Source: Sphingobacterium sp. SYP-B4668 (GTDB lineage: Bacteria; Bacteroidota; Bacteroidia; Sphingobacteriales; Sphingobacteriaceae). Taken from it: 64,000 bases of DNA. Every line of letters starts with the position of its first letter. The first letter of the stretch is position 1. The notes under the pieces were generated by a model that was not told the origin of the DNA, made no database searches, and saw only the letters and a program-made list of their open reading frames with translations. The stretch spans positions 5,208,001-5,272,000 of the forward strand of contig NZ_CP115483.1 of NCBI RefSeq assembly GCF_027627455.1. Direction: 5' to 3'. The position numbers and the translations under genes were made by a program. Positions 53,160 through 61,578 of this stretch are shown piece by piece.

Positions 53160-53489
53160 TTACCAACGTAAGCGACTTAAAGACGCGATATCCACGGACT
53201 TGGTATTTCGGTATACCATAATAATGATGGCCAAACCTACTGCCACTTCCGCCGCCGCCAAAGCCATAATAAAAAAGACGAATACTTGTCCGCCTGGATC
53301 CCCATGATGAGAAGAAAATGCCGCCAAGAGCAAATTGACCGCATTTAACATCAATTCTATTGACATCATGATGATGATCACATTCCGTCTAATCAGTACC
53401 CCAATCACCCCTATTGCAAATATGATACTGCAAAAAATTAAATAATGATTTAAGGGTACTCCCTGTATCTGTTGAACAATATTATCCAT
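53160..53489 (-). CDS. nuoK: NADH-quinone oxidoreductase subunit K
   Basis: A three-helix membrane subunit of complex I, 109 residues. The two membrane glutamates appear in IIIMMSIELMLNAVNLLL and FVFFIMALAAAEVAVGLAIIIMVYR. ATG at 53489 (MDNIVQQIQGVPLNHYL) starts the protein at normal length. The frame opens 13 codons earlier inside nuoJ, which I reject. The start overlaps the nuoJ stop in the eight bases ATGGATAA, implying coupled translation. Confidence 0.96.
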   Translation of the reverse strand: MDNIVQQIQGVPLNHYLIFCSIIFAIGVIGVLIRRNVIIIMMSIELMLNAVNLLLAAFSSHHGDPGGQVFVFFIMALAAAEVAVGLAIIIMVYRNTKSVDIASLSRLRW

Positions 53490-53985
53490 CTGTACGCTGT
53501 GTATCTTTTTTAGCCAATAAAACTGCACCCACCATTGCGGTTAACAACAAGATGGAAGCAATCTCAAAAGGCAATAAAAATTTGTCAAATAATACCTTTC
53601 CTAACTCCTTCACCAACCCTATGGTTGGCTGAGCAAGCACTTGCCCATTATCAACTTCTAACACCCGTAGAGAGCCCAAGACGACAACAATCAGACACAT
53701 ACCAGCGATTGTCCCCATAATCTTGACGAGATGTGACCGCATAGGCTCCGTTTCCTTATTGAGATTCAAGAGCATCAATACAAAAAGAAACAATACCATA
53801 ATGGCCCCCATGTAGACGATAAAGTTTACAATGGCCAAGAATTGGGCATTTAATAAAATATAATGTACTGTAAATGTAAAAAAAGTAATAACCAAGTACA
53901 GCACACTATGTACTGGATTCTTTGTGAAAATGGTCATTAACGCAAAGAAAATAGACAAAAAGGCTATAAAATAAAATATCGTCAT
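53482..53985 (-). CDS. nuoJ: NADH-quinone oxidoreductase subunit J
   Basis: Five-helix membrane subunit of complex I, 167 residues. The conserved helix-3 region FLAIVNFIVYMGAIMVLFLFVLMLLNL (pi-bulge helix with Tyr and Gly) is clear, as is NPVHSVLYLVITFF near the N-terminus. It starts 7 bases after nuoI and overlaps nuoK by eight bases. Confidence 0.96.
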   Translation of the reverse strand: MTIFYFIAFLSIFFALMTIFTKNPVHSVLYLVITFFTFTVHYILLNAQFLAIVNFIVYMGAIMVLFLFVLMLLNLNKETEPMRSHLVKIMGTIAGMCLIVVVLGSLRVLEVDNGQVLAQPTIGLVKELGKVLFDKFLLPFEIASILLLTAMVGAVLLAKKDTQRTDG

Positions 53986-53992
53986 CTGCTAA

Positions 53993-54523
53993 TTAGGTTA
54001 TGCTTTTTGGTGTATTGGATAGCTTTGTTATATCAAATTTAGGTTCCACCAACTTATCTTTGCCGTAGATGAAATCCTTTCGTACATAGTCCGCAGTCAC
54101 ATGAGGACCGTCCAAGTAAATCGCTTCCTTAGGACATGCCTCCTCACATAATCCGCAAAAAATACACCGGAGCATATTGATTTCATATACTGCAGCATAT
54201 TTCTCCTCCCTATAAAGCCCTTCTTCTCCTTTTTTTCGTTCTGCCGACGTCATTGTAATGGCCTCCGCTGGACAAGATAGCGCACAAAGACCACATGCCG
54301 TGCATCGTTCCCTTCCTTGTTCATCACGTTTCAGAGAGTGTTGTCCTCTAAAATTTTTAGAATAAGGACGAATTTGCTCTGGATATTTAATCGTCGGTAT
54401 CTTCCTAAAAAAGTGCTTCAATGTAATGGATAGCCCTTTAGCAATAGCAGGGAGATACATGCGCTCCCATATATTCATTGGCTTTTGTTCCAGTACTTTT
54501 TTTCTATTTGATAATGATTGCAT
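53993..54523 (-). CDS. nuoI: NADH-quinone oxidoreductase subunit I
   Basis: The two-cluster ferredoxin-like subunit of complex I that carries N6a and N6b. The 176-residue protein has CTACGLCALSCP (about residues 74-85) and CIFCGLCEEACP (about 120-131), each the full CxxCxxCxxxCP motif. An amphipathic N-terminal part (YLPAIAKGLSITLKHFF) contacts the membrane. ATG at 54523 is preferred because an A-rich stretch precedes it; GTG at 54544 is in frame. A 77-base gap separates it from nuoH. Confidence 0.96.
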   Translation of the reverse strand: MQSLSNRKKVLEQKPMNIWERMYLPAIAKGLSITLKHFFRKIPTIKYPEQIRPYSKNFRGQHSLKRDEQGRERCTACGLCALSCPAEAITMTSAERKKGEEGLYREEKYAAVYEINMLRCIFCGLCEEACPKEAIYLDGPHVTADYVRKDFIYGKDKLVEPKFDITKLSNTPKSIT

Positions 54524-54600
54524 AGCTTCTTCTTTTATTGTCACGTCGTGCGCTTGTTACCTTTCTGCTCTCTTCACTTAATAACGTTAACTCCATACCC

Positions 54601-55641
54601 CTAGCTCCACCACGTATCTTTTGCAATAGTGATAATACCTGTCAACACAATGTTGGCTATAGCCAATGGAATCAATACTTTCCAACCCAGATTCATCAAC
54701 TGATCATAGCGAAAGCGCGGCAATGTCCAACGTATCCACATAAAGAAAAAGATGAATGCAAATATCTTGATAAAGAATACAATCACCCCGATGATAGTAA
54801 TCCAATTTTGTGAAAGTCCAAGGTCATCCATAAATGGAAAATTATACCCACCGAAGTACAACGATGCCATCAATGCAGAAGACACAAACATATTGATATA
54901 CTCAGAGAACATATATAGTCCAAGCTTCATAGATGAGTATTCCGTATGATATCCCCCGACCAATTCGGTCTCACATTCTGGCAAATCAAATGGCACTCGA
55001 TTACATTCCGCAAACGAGCATACCATAAACAATAAGAAGCCCAGTGGTTGTACCCAAATGTTCCAATTGACAAAGCCGTGCTGTTGTGCAACGATATCAC
55101 CCAATTTAAGCGACCCAGTGACCATCAGTAGTGCAATTAGCGACAAACCTAACGCGAGTTCATAACTAATACTCTGTGATGCGGCACGAATAGCTCCCAT
55201 TAGGGAAAATTTATTGTTTGAAGCCCAGCCTCCCAACATAATACCGTAGACCCCCAACGCCACCACTCCAAAGATATAAAGCACCCCAACGTTAATATCG
55301 GCGACTTGTAGTATAATCGCCCTATCTCCGATTGTTAATGTTTGTCCCCAAGGAATTACTGCTGACGTAATACAAGCCGTGATAATAGCGATAGTAGGAC
55401 CTAGGATAAAAAGCGTCTTATGTGCTCCCGCAGGAATAATTTCTTCTTTGAAGAAAAACTTACCGCCATCACACAATGGTTGAAGTAAGCCGTATAGTCC
55501 CGCTCGGTCAGGGCCATAACGGTCTTGCATAAATCCGGCAACTTTTCGCTCCGCCAATGTTGAATACATCGCAATCACAAGCGTGACAACGAAAATAATA
55601 ACAACTAAAACTGATTTTTCTATAATGAAAGCTGTTTCCAT
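54601..55641 (-). CDS. nuoH: NADH-quinone oxidoreductase subunit H
   Basis: The 346-residue, eight-helix subunit that forms the quinone-binding cavity with NuoB and NuoD. Characteristic parts are AERKVAGFMQDRYGPDRAGLYGLLQPLCDGGKFFFKEEIIPAGA, the acidic loop AECNRVPFDLPECETELVGGYHTEYSS and the final RWTLPRFRYDQLMNLGWKVLIPLA. All are typical. It lies between nuoG (15 bases) and nuoI. Confidence 0.98.
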   Translation of the reverse strand: METAFIIEKSVLVVIIFVVTLVIAMYSTLAERKVAGFMQDRYGPDRAGLYGLLQPLCDGGKFFFKEEIIPAGAHKTLFILGPTIAIITACITSAVIPWGQTLTIGDRAIILQVADINVGVLYIFGVVALGVYGIMLGGWASNNKFSLMGAIRAASQSISYELALGLSLIALLMVTGSLKLGDIVAQQHGFVNWNIWVQPLGFLLFMVCSFAECNRVPFDLPECETELVGGYHTEYSSMKLGLYMFSEYINMFVSSALMASLYFGGYNFPFMDDLGLSQNWITIIGVIVFFIKIFAFIFFFMWIRWTLPRFRYDQLMNLGWKVLIPLAIANIVLTGIITIAKDTWWS

Positions 55642-55655
55642 GCTTATATCTTATA

Positions 55656-56669
55656 CTATTTTAATCTTTCTGTACGCGCCAATTGTTCTTGATTTGCTTC
55701 CTGCAATTCCAAATCTTCCTTAATAACTGCTGGAGGATTGAAATCCAGGTAGTGATTCGCGCCAATGACCGAATCTTTATCGATCAAAGTTGGCTCATCC
55801 AATACCCAATCATCTGTATGTTTCTTATCGAATCGGCAAGTATTACAAATGAATTCCTCCACCTCTCCGTATTCGTCTTTACGAGCTGTTACACGCAATA
55901 CTTCAGTCCCCTTATACCATAAAGTGACCTTACCTGCGCAGGTAGGACAATCCCGATGAGCATCTACAGGTTTAGTGAACCACACTCGATTCTTGAATCT
56001 GAATGTTTTATCAGTCAATGCACCGACCGGACAAACGTCGATCACGTTTCCTGAAAAATCATTATCCACAGCCTTTTGTATATATGTGGAAATCTCTGCA
56101 TGATCGCCTCTGTTTACGATACCGTGAACACGTTTTTCAGTAAGTTGATCGGCAACGAATACACAACGATAACACAATATACAACGGTTCATATGCAACT
56201 GTATCTTATCGCCAATATCAATCCGTTCGAATGTACGTCGCTCAAACTCGTACCGCGTAGCCTCACTCCCATGTTCGTATCCCAAATCTTGAAGTTTACA
56301 TTCTCCCGCCTGATCACAAATTGGGCAATCCAGCGGATGATTGATCAAGAGCATCTCCACGACACCCTTACGTGCCTCTACAACCTCTGGGGAAGTAATA
56401 TTCAACACTTCCATCCCATCCATGACTGTCGTCCGACAAGATGCAACAAGCTTAGGCATCGGACGAGGGTCCTTCTCGGAGCCCTTACTGACTTTTACAA
56501 GACAGGTTCGGCATTTCCCGCCAGAACCCTCTAACTTGGAATAATAGCACATCGCTGGAGGAACAATATCTCCACCAATTTGACGGGCAGCATTCAAAAT
56601 TGTCGTTCCTGGAACTACTTCTACAGGAATCCCATCTATGCTTACCTTGATTTTTACATCCTCTGCCAT
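55656..56669 (-). CDS. nuoG: NADH-quinone oxidoreductase subunit G, short form
   Basis: The iron-sulfur wire subunit of the peripheral arm. The 337-residue protein has the 2Fe-2S site (PAMCYYSKLEGSGGKCRTCLVKV, with a later Cys in VASCRTT), the His-liganded 4Fe-4S site (HPLDCPICDQAGECKLQD), the next 4Fe-4S site (NRCILCYRCVFV ... CPVGAL) and a further four-cysteine pair (CPTC ... CNTC). It then stops. E. coli NuoG is about 900 residues because of a C-terminal molybdopterin-oxidoreductase-like domain that is missing here. Neighbouring genes are intact and the short form is, as far as I know, usual in this group, so I do not call it broken. Confidence 0.93.
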   Translation of the reverse strand: MAEDVKIKVSIDGIPVEVVPGTTILNAARQIGGDIVPPAMCYYSKLEGSGGKCRTCLVKVSKGSEKDPRPMPKLVASCRTTVMDGMEVLNITSPEVVEARKGVVEMLLINHPLDCPICDQAGECKLQDLGYEHGSEATRYEFERRTFERIDIGDKIQLHMNRCILCYRCVFVADQLTEKRVHGIVNRGDHAEISTYIQKAVDNDFSGNVIDVCPVGALTDKTFRFKNRVWFTKPVDAHRDCPTCAGKVTLWYKGTEVLRVTARKDEYGEVEEFICNTCRFDKKHTDDWVLDEPTLIDKDSVIGANHYLDFNPPAVIKEDLELQEANQEQLARTERLK

Positions 56670-56695
56670 TTTTCTACTCTCTTTTAGTACGTTAA

Positions 56696-58048
56696 TTAAA
56701 CAACCGGTGTTAATGGATCCGCATAATGTGCAAGACCGAAGTTACGGCTTAATGCTTCATTGGGATGGGTGATGTGCCATTCAAATTCATCCCTAAAATG
56801 TCTTATTGCAGCTGCTACTGGCCATGCGGCGGCATCTCCCAAAGGACAGATGGTATTTCCTTCAATCTTACGCTGTATATCCCAAAGCAAATCTACGTCC
56901 TCCATCGAACCCTTTCCAGATTCAATCTTATGGAGGACTTTTTCCATCCATCCAGTCCCCTCCCGACATGGAGAACATTGTCCACAGCTCTCATGATGAT
57001 AAAACCGCGTGAAATTCCACGTATTCCGAACAATACATTGATCTTCATCAAAGGCAACGAACCCACCCGACCCCAGCATTGTTCCAGTGGCAAAACCACC
57101 ATCCGCAAGCGATTCATATGTCATCAGGCGACTTGCACCATTGATGGTCTTCGTAATCAAATTGGCAGGTAGGATAGGAACAGATGATCCCCCGGCAACT
57201 ACCGCTTTTAATTTCTTTCCGTTCGCTATTCCGCCGCAATATTCATCTGAGTATATAAATTCCTCTACAGGAAGTCCCAATTCAATTTCATAAACACCTG
57301 GCTTTGCCAAATTCCCACCTGCCGAAATCAGTTTTGTACCGGTACTCCGGTCAATACCAATCTTAGCGTATTCTTCACCTCCGTCATTAATGATAGGCAC
57401 TGTCGCAGCAATGGATTCCACATTATTCACGACTGTAGGACAGCCGTACAATCCTGCAACGGCAGGAAAGGGAGGTTTAATCCGCGGATTACCTCGTTTT
57501 CCTTCCAAAGACTCTAACAACGCGGTCTCTTCGCCACAGATGTAGGCTCCCCCTCCGGGTTGAACGTAAATCTCGAGATCATACCCAGTTCCCATAATAT
57601 TCTTGCCTAAAAAGCCAGCATGCTTGGCTTCTAAGATAGCCTTCTCCAAAATGCGAATTTGTGGCATCATCTCACCCCGAACATAAATATAGGAGGTATG
57701 GGCACCTAAAGCATAGCTAGACACAATCATTCCCTCAATTAAGGCATGGGGAATATGTGTCATCAAGAAACGGTCTTTAAACGTACCAGGCTCAGATTCG
57801 TCTGCATTACACACCAAGTAACGAGATACACCTTCTGGTTTAGCCAGAAAACTCCATTTCATCCCAGTGGGGAAACCTGCTCCACCCCTTCCGCGGAGAC
57901 CTGATTTTTTCACTTCCTCGACGACATCATCGGGAGACATGGTCTTCAACGCCTTTTCTACCGCACGGTAACCTCCGCGTTCACGATAGACATCGTAGGT
58001 GTTGATTCCCGGAACATTGATATGTGTTAGTAATAACTTACGAGCCAT
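56696..58048 (-). CDS. nuoF: NADH-quinone oxidoreductase subunit F
   Basis: The NADH- and FMN-binding subunit, 450 residues. SGLRGRGGAGFPTGMKWSF and NADESEPGTFKDR bind NADH and FMN; GGGAYICGEETALLESLEGKRGNPR follows; the 4Fe-4S cluster N3 is held by ESCGQCSPCREG and a later Cys in NTICPLGDAAAWPV. Length and order match the family. It starts 24 bases after nuoE. With NuoE it forms the electron input module. Confidence 0.98.
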   Translation of the reverse strand: MARKLLLTHINVPGINTYDVYRERGGYRAVEKALKTMSPDDVVEEVKKSGLRGRGGAGFPTGMKWSFLAKPEGVSRYLVCNADESEPGTFKDRFLMTHIPHALIEGMIVSSYALGAHTSYIYVRGEMMPQIRILEKAILEAKHAGFLGKNIMGTGYDLEIYVQPGGGAYICGEETALLESLEGKRGNPRIKPPFPAVAGLYGCPTVVNNVESIAATVPIINDGGEEYAKIGIDRSTGTKLISAGGNLAKPGVYEIELGLPVEEFIYSDEYCGGIANGKKLKAVVAGGSSVPILPANLITKTINGASRLMTYESLADGGFATGTMLGSGGFVAFDEDQCIVRNTWNFTRFYHHESCGQCSPCREGTGWMEKVLHKIESGKGSMEDVDLLWDIQRKIEGNTICPLGDAAAWPVAAAIRHFRDEFEWHITHPNEALSRNFGLAHYADPLTPVV

Positions 58049-58072
58049 TTTTTATTCTTCTTGCAAGGTGAT

Positions 58073-58588
58073 TTACTGTTTTTCTCGGAGATCCTGTATG
58101 AGTCGGTCCACACTTTCCTCGGTCAGGTTCTCATAAAATGTATACTCGGGTCCAATCTGCAATACAGGGCCATAGCCACAGGCAGCCACGCACTCGACTC
58201 CTCTCCAAGAGAAAAGACCGTCGGCGGTCACTTCTCCCTCTTTGACGCCCAATTTATTTTCAATATGTGTCATGATTCTCTCTGCTCCAACTAGACAGCA
58301 TGGTCCGGTGCGACACACCTCCAACACATACTTCCCTTTGGGCGCTAAAAAATACATGGTATAAAAAGAGGCGACCTCATACACCTCTATGGGTTGAATG
58401 TCAAGGTAAGCGGCAACCTTATCCATCGCTTCTACACTTAGCCAGCCAAACTCGGCTTGCACTAGGTGTAAGATGGGCAATAGGGCCGATTTTTGCCTTC
58501 CTTCTGGATATCTTGATACCACTTCCGCAAACTTTTGTAAAAGCTCGGAAGAAAACTCTACGGGTTGACTGTCTCTTACACTAAGCAT
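58073..58588 (-). CDS. nuoE: NADH-quinone oxidoreductase subunit E
   Basis: The thioredoxin-like 2Fe-2S subunit (cluster N1a), 171 residues. The N-terminal helical part has LLPILHLVQAEFGWLSVEAM, and the cluster cysteines are in LEVCRTGPCCLVGAE and VECVAACGYGPVLQI. Its ATG overlaps the nuoD stop in the eight bases ATGCTTAG, so translation is likely coupled. Confidence 0.96.
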   Translation of the reverse strand: MLSVRDSQPVEFSSELLQKFAEVVSRYPEGRQKSALLPILHLVQAEFGWLSVEAMDKVAAYLDIQPIEVYEVASFYTMYFLAPKGKYVLEVCRTGPCCLVGAERIMTHIENKLGVKEGEVTADGLFSWRGVECVAACGYGPVLQIGPEYTFYENLTEESVDRLIQDLREKQ

Positions 58589-59816
58589 CTAACTCTCCTG
58601 CAATAACGTTTAAACTACTCATATTAATAATCGCATCAGATAGCAACATTCCACTGCTCATGGGTGCAAACATCTGATAATTGATAAATGACGGTCTTCT
58701 AAAATGTAGACGATAAGGCGTACGCCCTCCGTCATGGATGAGATAGAAACCCAATTCACCATTCCCCCCCTCGACAGCGTGATACACTTCGGATTTAGGG
58801 GTATCCCACTCACCCATCACAATCTTAAAATGATAGATAAGTGCTTCCATATTCGTATAGACCTGCTCTTTCGGCGGGAGGTAAAACTCAGGAACATCTG
58901 CATGGAATACACCCGCAGGCTCCTTCACTATTTTGTCGAGCGCCTGCTCTATAATACGCATAGATTGCCACATTTCTGCATTACGCACCATGAAACGGTC
59001 GTACACATCCCCAGTAGTACCTACAGGTATTTCAAAGTCGAACTCCTCGTAAGAGCAATACGGTTCTTGCGCCCGTACGTCGTAATCAACACCCGTAGCG
59101 CGCAGTATAGGTCCGGACCAACTATAGCTCAAAGCTTGCTCTGGGGTGACAGCAGCTACACCCGAGGTTCGCTCTATAAAAATCCTATTACGGACAAACA
59201 ATTCTTCAAATTCTTTCAGCACAGGAGGAAACCGCTCTAAGAACTCGCGAATCTTAGCAAATGCAATCTCATTAAAATCTCGCTCAAAACCGCCGATACG
59301 ACCGATATTGGTCGTTAAACGGGCACCACATATTTCTTCAAAGATTTCATAGATGAATTCCCGCTCTTGCATGACATATAGGAAGCCCGAAAAAGCACCT
59401 GTATCCACTCCTAAGATACCATTACAGATAATGTGATCAGCGATTCGCGCCAGTTCCATTACGATGACGCGCATGTACTGCACGCGCTTTGGAACCTCAA
59501 TCTCCAAGAGCTTTTCAACAGTCATGTGCCACCCCATATTGTTAATCGGAGAGGAACAATAGTTTAGACGGTCTGTGAGCGTGGTAATTTGATAAAACGG
59601 ACGATGCTCTGCAATTTTCTCAAATGCACGATGGATATAACCAATGGTAGAAACCCCACTAACGATACGCTCCCCATCAATCTGTATAACATTTTGAAAA
59701 ACACCATGCGTAGCTGGGTGCGTAGGTCCAAGATTTAGGGTTATCAGTTCATCCTGCGGATCATTGTCCGAAAAAACAGGCTTATTTGGGGTTATCTTGG
59801 TTATGAAATCGCTCAT
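58581..59816 (-). CDS. nuoD: NADH-quinone oxidoreductase subunit D
   Basis: The 49-kDa-type subunit forming the quinone site with NuoB. The 411-residue protein has LNLGPTHPATHGVFQNVIQIDGE, GYIHRAFEKIAEHRPFYQ with the quinone-proximal His, NYCSSPINNMGW, and the C-terminal MSSLNVIAGELDA ending. NuoC and NuoD are separate genes here, not fused as in E. coli. It lies 12 bases after nuoC and overlaps nuoE by eight bases. Confidence 0.98.
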   Translation of the reverse strand: MSDFITKITPNKPVFSDNDPQDELITLNLGPTHPATHGVFQNVIQIDGERIVSGVSTIGYIHRAFEKIAEHRPFYQITTLTDRLNYCSSPINNMGWHMTVEKLLEIEVPKRVQYMRVIVMELARIADHIICNGILGVDTGAFSGFLYVMQEREFIYEIFEEICGARLTTNIGRIGGFERDFNEIAFAKIREFLERFPPVLKEFEELFVRNRIFIERTSGVAAVTPEQALSYSWSGPILRATGVDYDVRAQEPYCSYEEFDFEIPVGTTGDVYDRFMVRNAEMWQSMRIIEQALDKIVKEPAGVFHADVPEFYLPPKEQVYTNMEALIYHFKIVMGEWDTPKSEVYHAVEGGNGELGFYLIHDGGRTPYRLHFRRPSFINYQMFAPMSSGMLLSDAIINMSSLNVIAGELDA

Positions 59817-59828
59817 CTTAAATATTAG

Positions 59829-60332
59829 TTATCGGCCAAAATAAAGGTCTTTTTTATCGATACGGTTTGGATCTTCCAGTGGATATTCCCTACGCATGGG
59901 GAACACTTCCATATCATCCACATTTAAAATCCGACGAAGATCGGGATGTCCTTCAAATTGAATCCCAAAGAAATCATATGTTTCTCTTTCCATCCAATTC
60001 GCCCCGTTCCAAAGAACAGTAGCCGAAGGGATAGTGGGCGTCTCGCCTCCTATAAAAACCTTGATTCGGATACGGACGTTGTGCACAAGGCTATGCACAT
60101 GATAAACAATAGCAAAGGGCAATTCCTGATTTGGATAGTGCACTGCCGTAATATCGGTCAAGTAAGTAAACTGTAAGAGGGTATCGTCCTTGAGAAAAGA
60201 CAACACATCTAAGATATGCTCTTTAGCTGTATGGAGGGTTAAAAGTCCATAAGGCTCCGACGCATTTTTGAGCTTGTCTCCAAACTGCGTCTGCAATCGC
60301 TCCCATAATTGTATATTAGTCAACTTATCCAT
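59829..60332 (-). CDS. nuoC: NADH-quinone oxidoreductase subunit C
   Basis: The 30-kDa-type structural subunit, 167 residues. The conserved segments are TYLTDITAVHYPN, the ATVLWNGANWMERETYDFFGIQFEGHPDLRRIL signature and FPMRREYPLEDPNR. Its ATG overlaps the nuoB stop in ATGGATAA. It is a stand-alone NuoC. Confidence 0.97.
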   Translation of the reverse strand: MDKLTNIQLWERLQTQFGDKLKNASEPYGLLTLHTAKEHILDVLSFLKDDTLLQFTYLTDITAVHYPNQELPFAIVYHVHSLVHNVRIRIKVFIGGETPTIPSATVLWNGANWMERETYDFFGIQFEGHPDLRRILNVDDMEVFPMRREYPLEDPNRIDKKDLYFGR

Positions 60333-60879
60333 TATCTGTAACTATTCCGTACCGTTCTAACAGGGCTTTATATTCAGGTGTATTTCTTCTATTCAGGGAT
60401 TCATTCTTGACAATGTCCTGAAGACGCATCACGCCATCTAAAATAGCTTCTGGCCTAGGAGGACAACCAGGGACATAAACATCGACTGGGATAATTTCAT
60501 CTATACCTTGAAGCACCGAATAGGTATCAAAAATCCCCCCACTAGAGGCACACGCACCTACTGCAATCACCCACCGTGGCTCAGCCATCTGTATATATAC
60601 CTGCTTCAATACGGGTGCCATCTTTTTGGCGATAGTACCCATTACCAGCAACATATCTGCTTGCCTAGGCGAGAAACTAGGCCGTTCGGCACCAAATCGC
60701 GCCAAATCATAGGTCGAACCCATTGTCGCCATAAACTCAATACCACAGCATGACGTTGCAAAGGGTAATGGCCACAATGAATTTGCTCGAGCCAACCCAA
60801 TCGCTTTATCTAAAGTAGTCGCAAAAAATCCGGATCCTTCTACTCCCGGGGGAGCCTCAGCCAACTTGACATTACTCAT
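60325..60879 (-). CDS. nuoB: NADH-quinone oxidoreductase subunit B
   Basis: The PSST-type subunit carrying the terminal cluster N2. The 184-residue protein has the tandem cysteines in LPFATSCCGIEFMA, a third Cys in VIAVGACASSGGIF and a fourth in YVPGCPPRPEAIL, plus RFGAERPSFSPRQADMLLV. All ligands are present. It lies 109 bases after nuoA; that gap shows nothing recognisable. It overlaps nuoC by eight bases. Confidence 0.98.
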   Translation of the reverse strand: MSNVKLAEAPPGVEGSGFFATTLDKAIGLARANSLWPLPFATSCCGIEFMATMGSTYDLARFGAERPSFSPRQADMLLVMGTIAKKMAPVLKQVYIQMAEPRWVIAVGACASSGGIFDTYSVLQGIDEIIPVDVYVPGCPPRPEAILDGVMRLQDIVKNESLNRRNTPEYKALLERYGIVTDNG

Positions 60880-60988
60880 GATTTAGTCCTTATTGTTTAT
60901 ATTGATGTATTCTACATACTAAGAATACTCCTTAAAAATACTGTTATTTCCTGTCGTTATTACCGCAAAAAAACTATTTAGAATTATT

Positions 60989-61369
60989 CTAATCCCAATC
61001 CAGTGCCTTCTTCTTGATAATGTAGATGAAGCCCAAAAGCAATATGCCCATGAAAACAAACATCTCTATTAATCCTTGCATCCCAAATTCCCTAAAATTG
61101 ACCGCCCAAGGGTACATAAAGATGACTTCGATATCGAAAATTACGAACAAGATTGCCACAACGAAGTACTTAATCGAAAAAGGTTGACGTGCATTCCCCT
61201 TGACCTCGACTCCCGATTCAAATGAAGAGAGCTTATTTTCAGTCTTAACTTTAGGTCCAATCATGTGTGTGATGATAATGGTACCAACACCAAATCCCAC
61301 TGCCACAACAAGTTGGATCAATATGGGTAAATAGTCAATCGGAGCATTTGCGAGGTTTACAGTTTCCAT
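60989..61369 (-). CDS. nuoA: NADH-quinone oxidoreductase subunit A
   Basis: A three-helix membrane subunit, 126 residues. It has the cytoplasmic loop SSFESGVEVKGNARQPFSIKYFVVAILFVIFDIEVIFMYPWAVNF with the conserved acidic residues near the quinone entrance (FDIEVIF). It is the first gene of the operon, with a promoter-like pair 27-57 bases upstream. Confidence 0.97.
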   Translation of the reverse strand: METVNLANAPIDYLPILIQLVVAVGFGVGTIIITHMIGPKVKTENKLSSFESGVEVKGNARQPFSIKYFVVAILFVIFDIEVIFMYPWAVNFREFGMQGLIEMFVFMGILLLGFIYIIKKKALDWD

Positions 61370-61395
61370 GCGTTTATTTTTGGTTATTTACGCCC

Positions 61396-61426
61396 TAAAC
61401 TTAAGCATTTATCCGCTAAAATACAA
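61396..61426 (-). promoter_or_regulatory. likely nuo operon promoter
   Basis: On the minus strand TTG (61426 to 61424) and TAAGTTTA (61403 to 61396) are separated by 20 bases. This matches the Bacteroidota promoter except for the last base of TAnnTTTG. The leader to the nuoA ATG would be about 20 bases. Confidence 0.5.
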
Positions 61427-61522
61427 GGCTGTAGCAGTCTCAGTGATGTATTATCTACACTTACCCAAGACGCAGATGCGCAAGAGCATCATCGTGACTT
61501 TTACCCATTCAAATTTTTACAC

Positions 61523-61554
61523 AAAAAAAGACGGCCGATAAAAAATCGGCCGTC
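61523..61554 (-). terminator. intrinsic terminator after the TPR gene
   Basis: GACGGCCGAT and ATCGGCCGTC form a ten-base, GC-rich stem with a five-base loop. On the minus strand seven T follow (61529 to 61523). It begins 25 bases after the TPR gene's stop. Confidence 0.92.
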
Positions 61555-61578
61555 TCTATCAATATGATTTTGTAAGAA

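Noticed and set aside
55656..56669. nuoG as a truncated pseudogene
   Set aside because: The operon is otherwise intact, spacing to nuoH is tight, all cluster motifs are present and no remnant of the missing domain follows.
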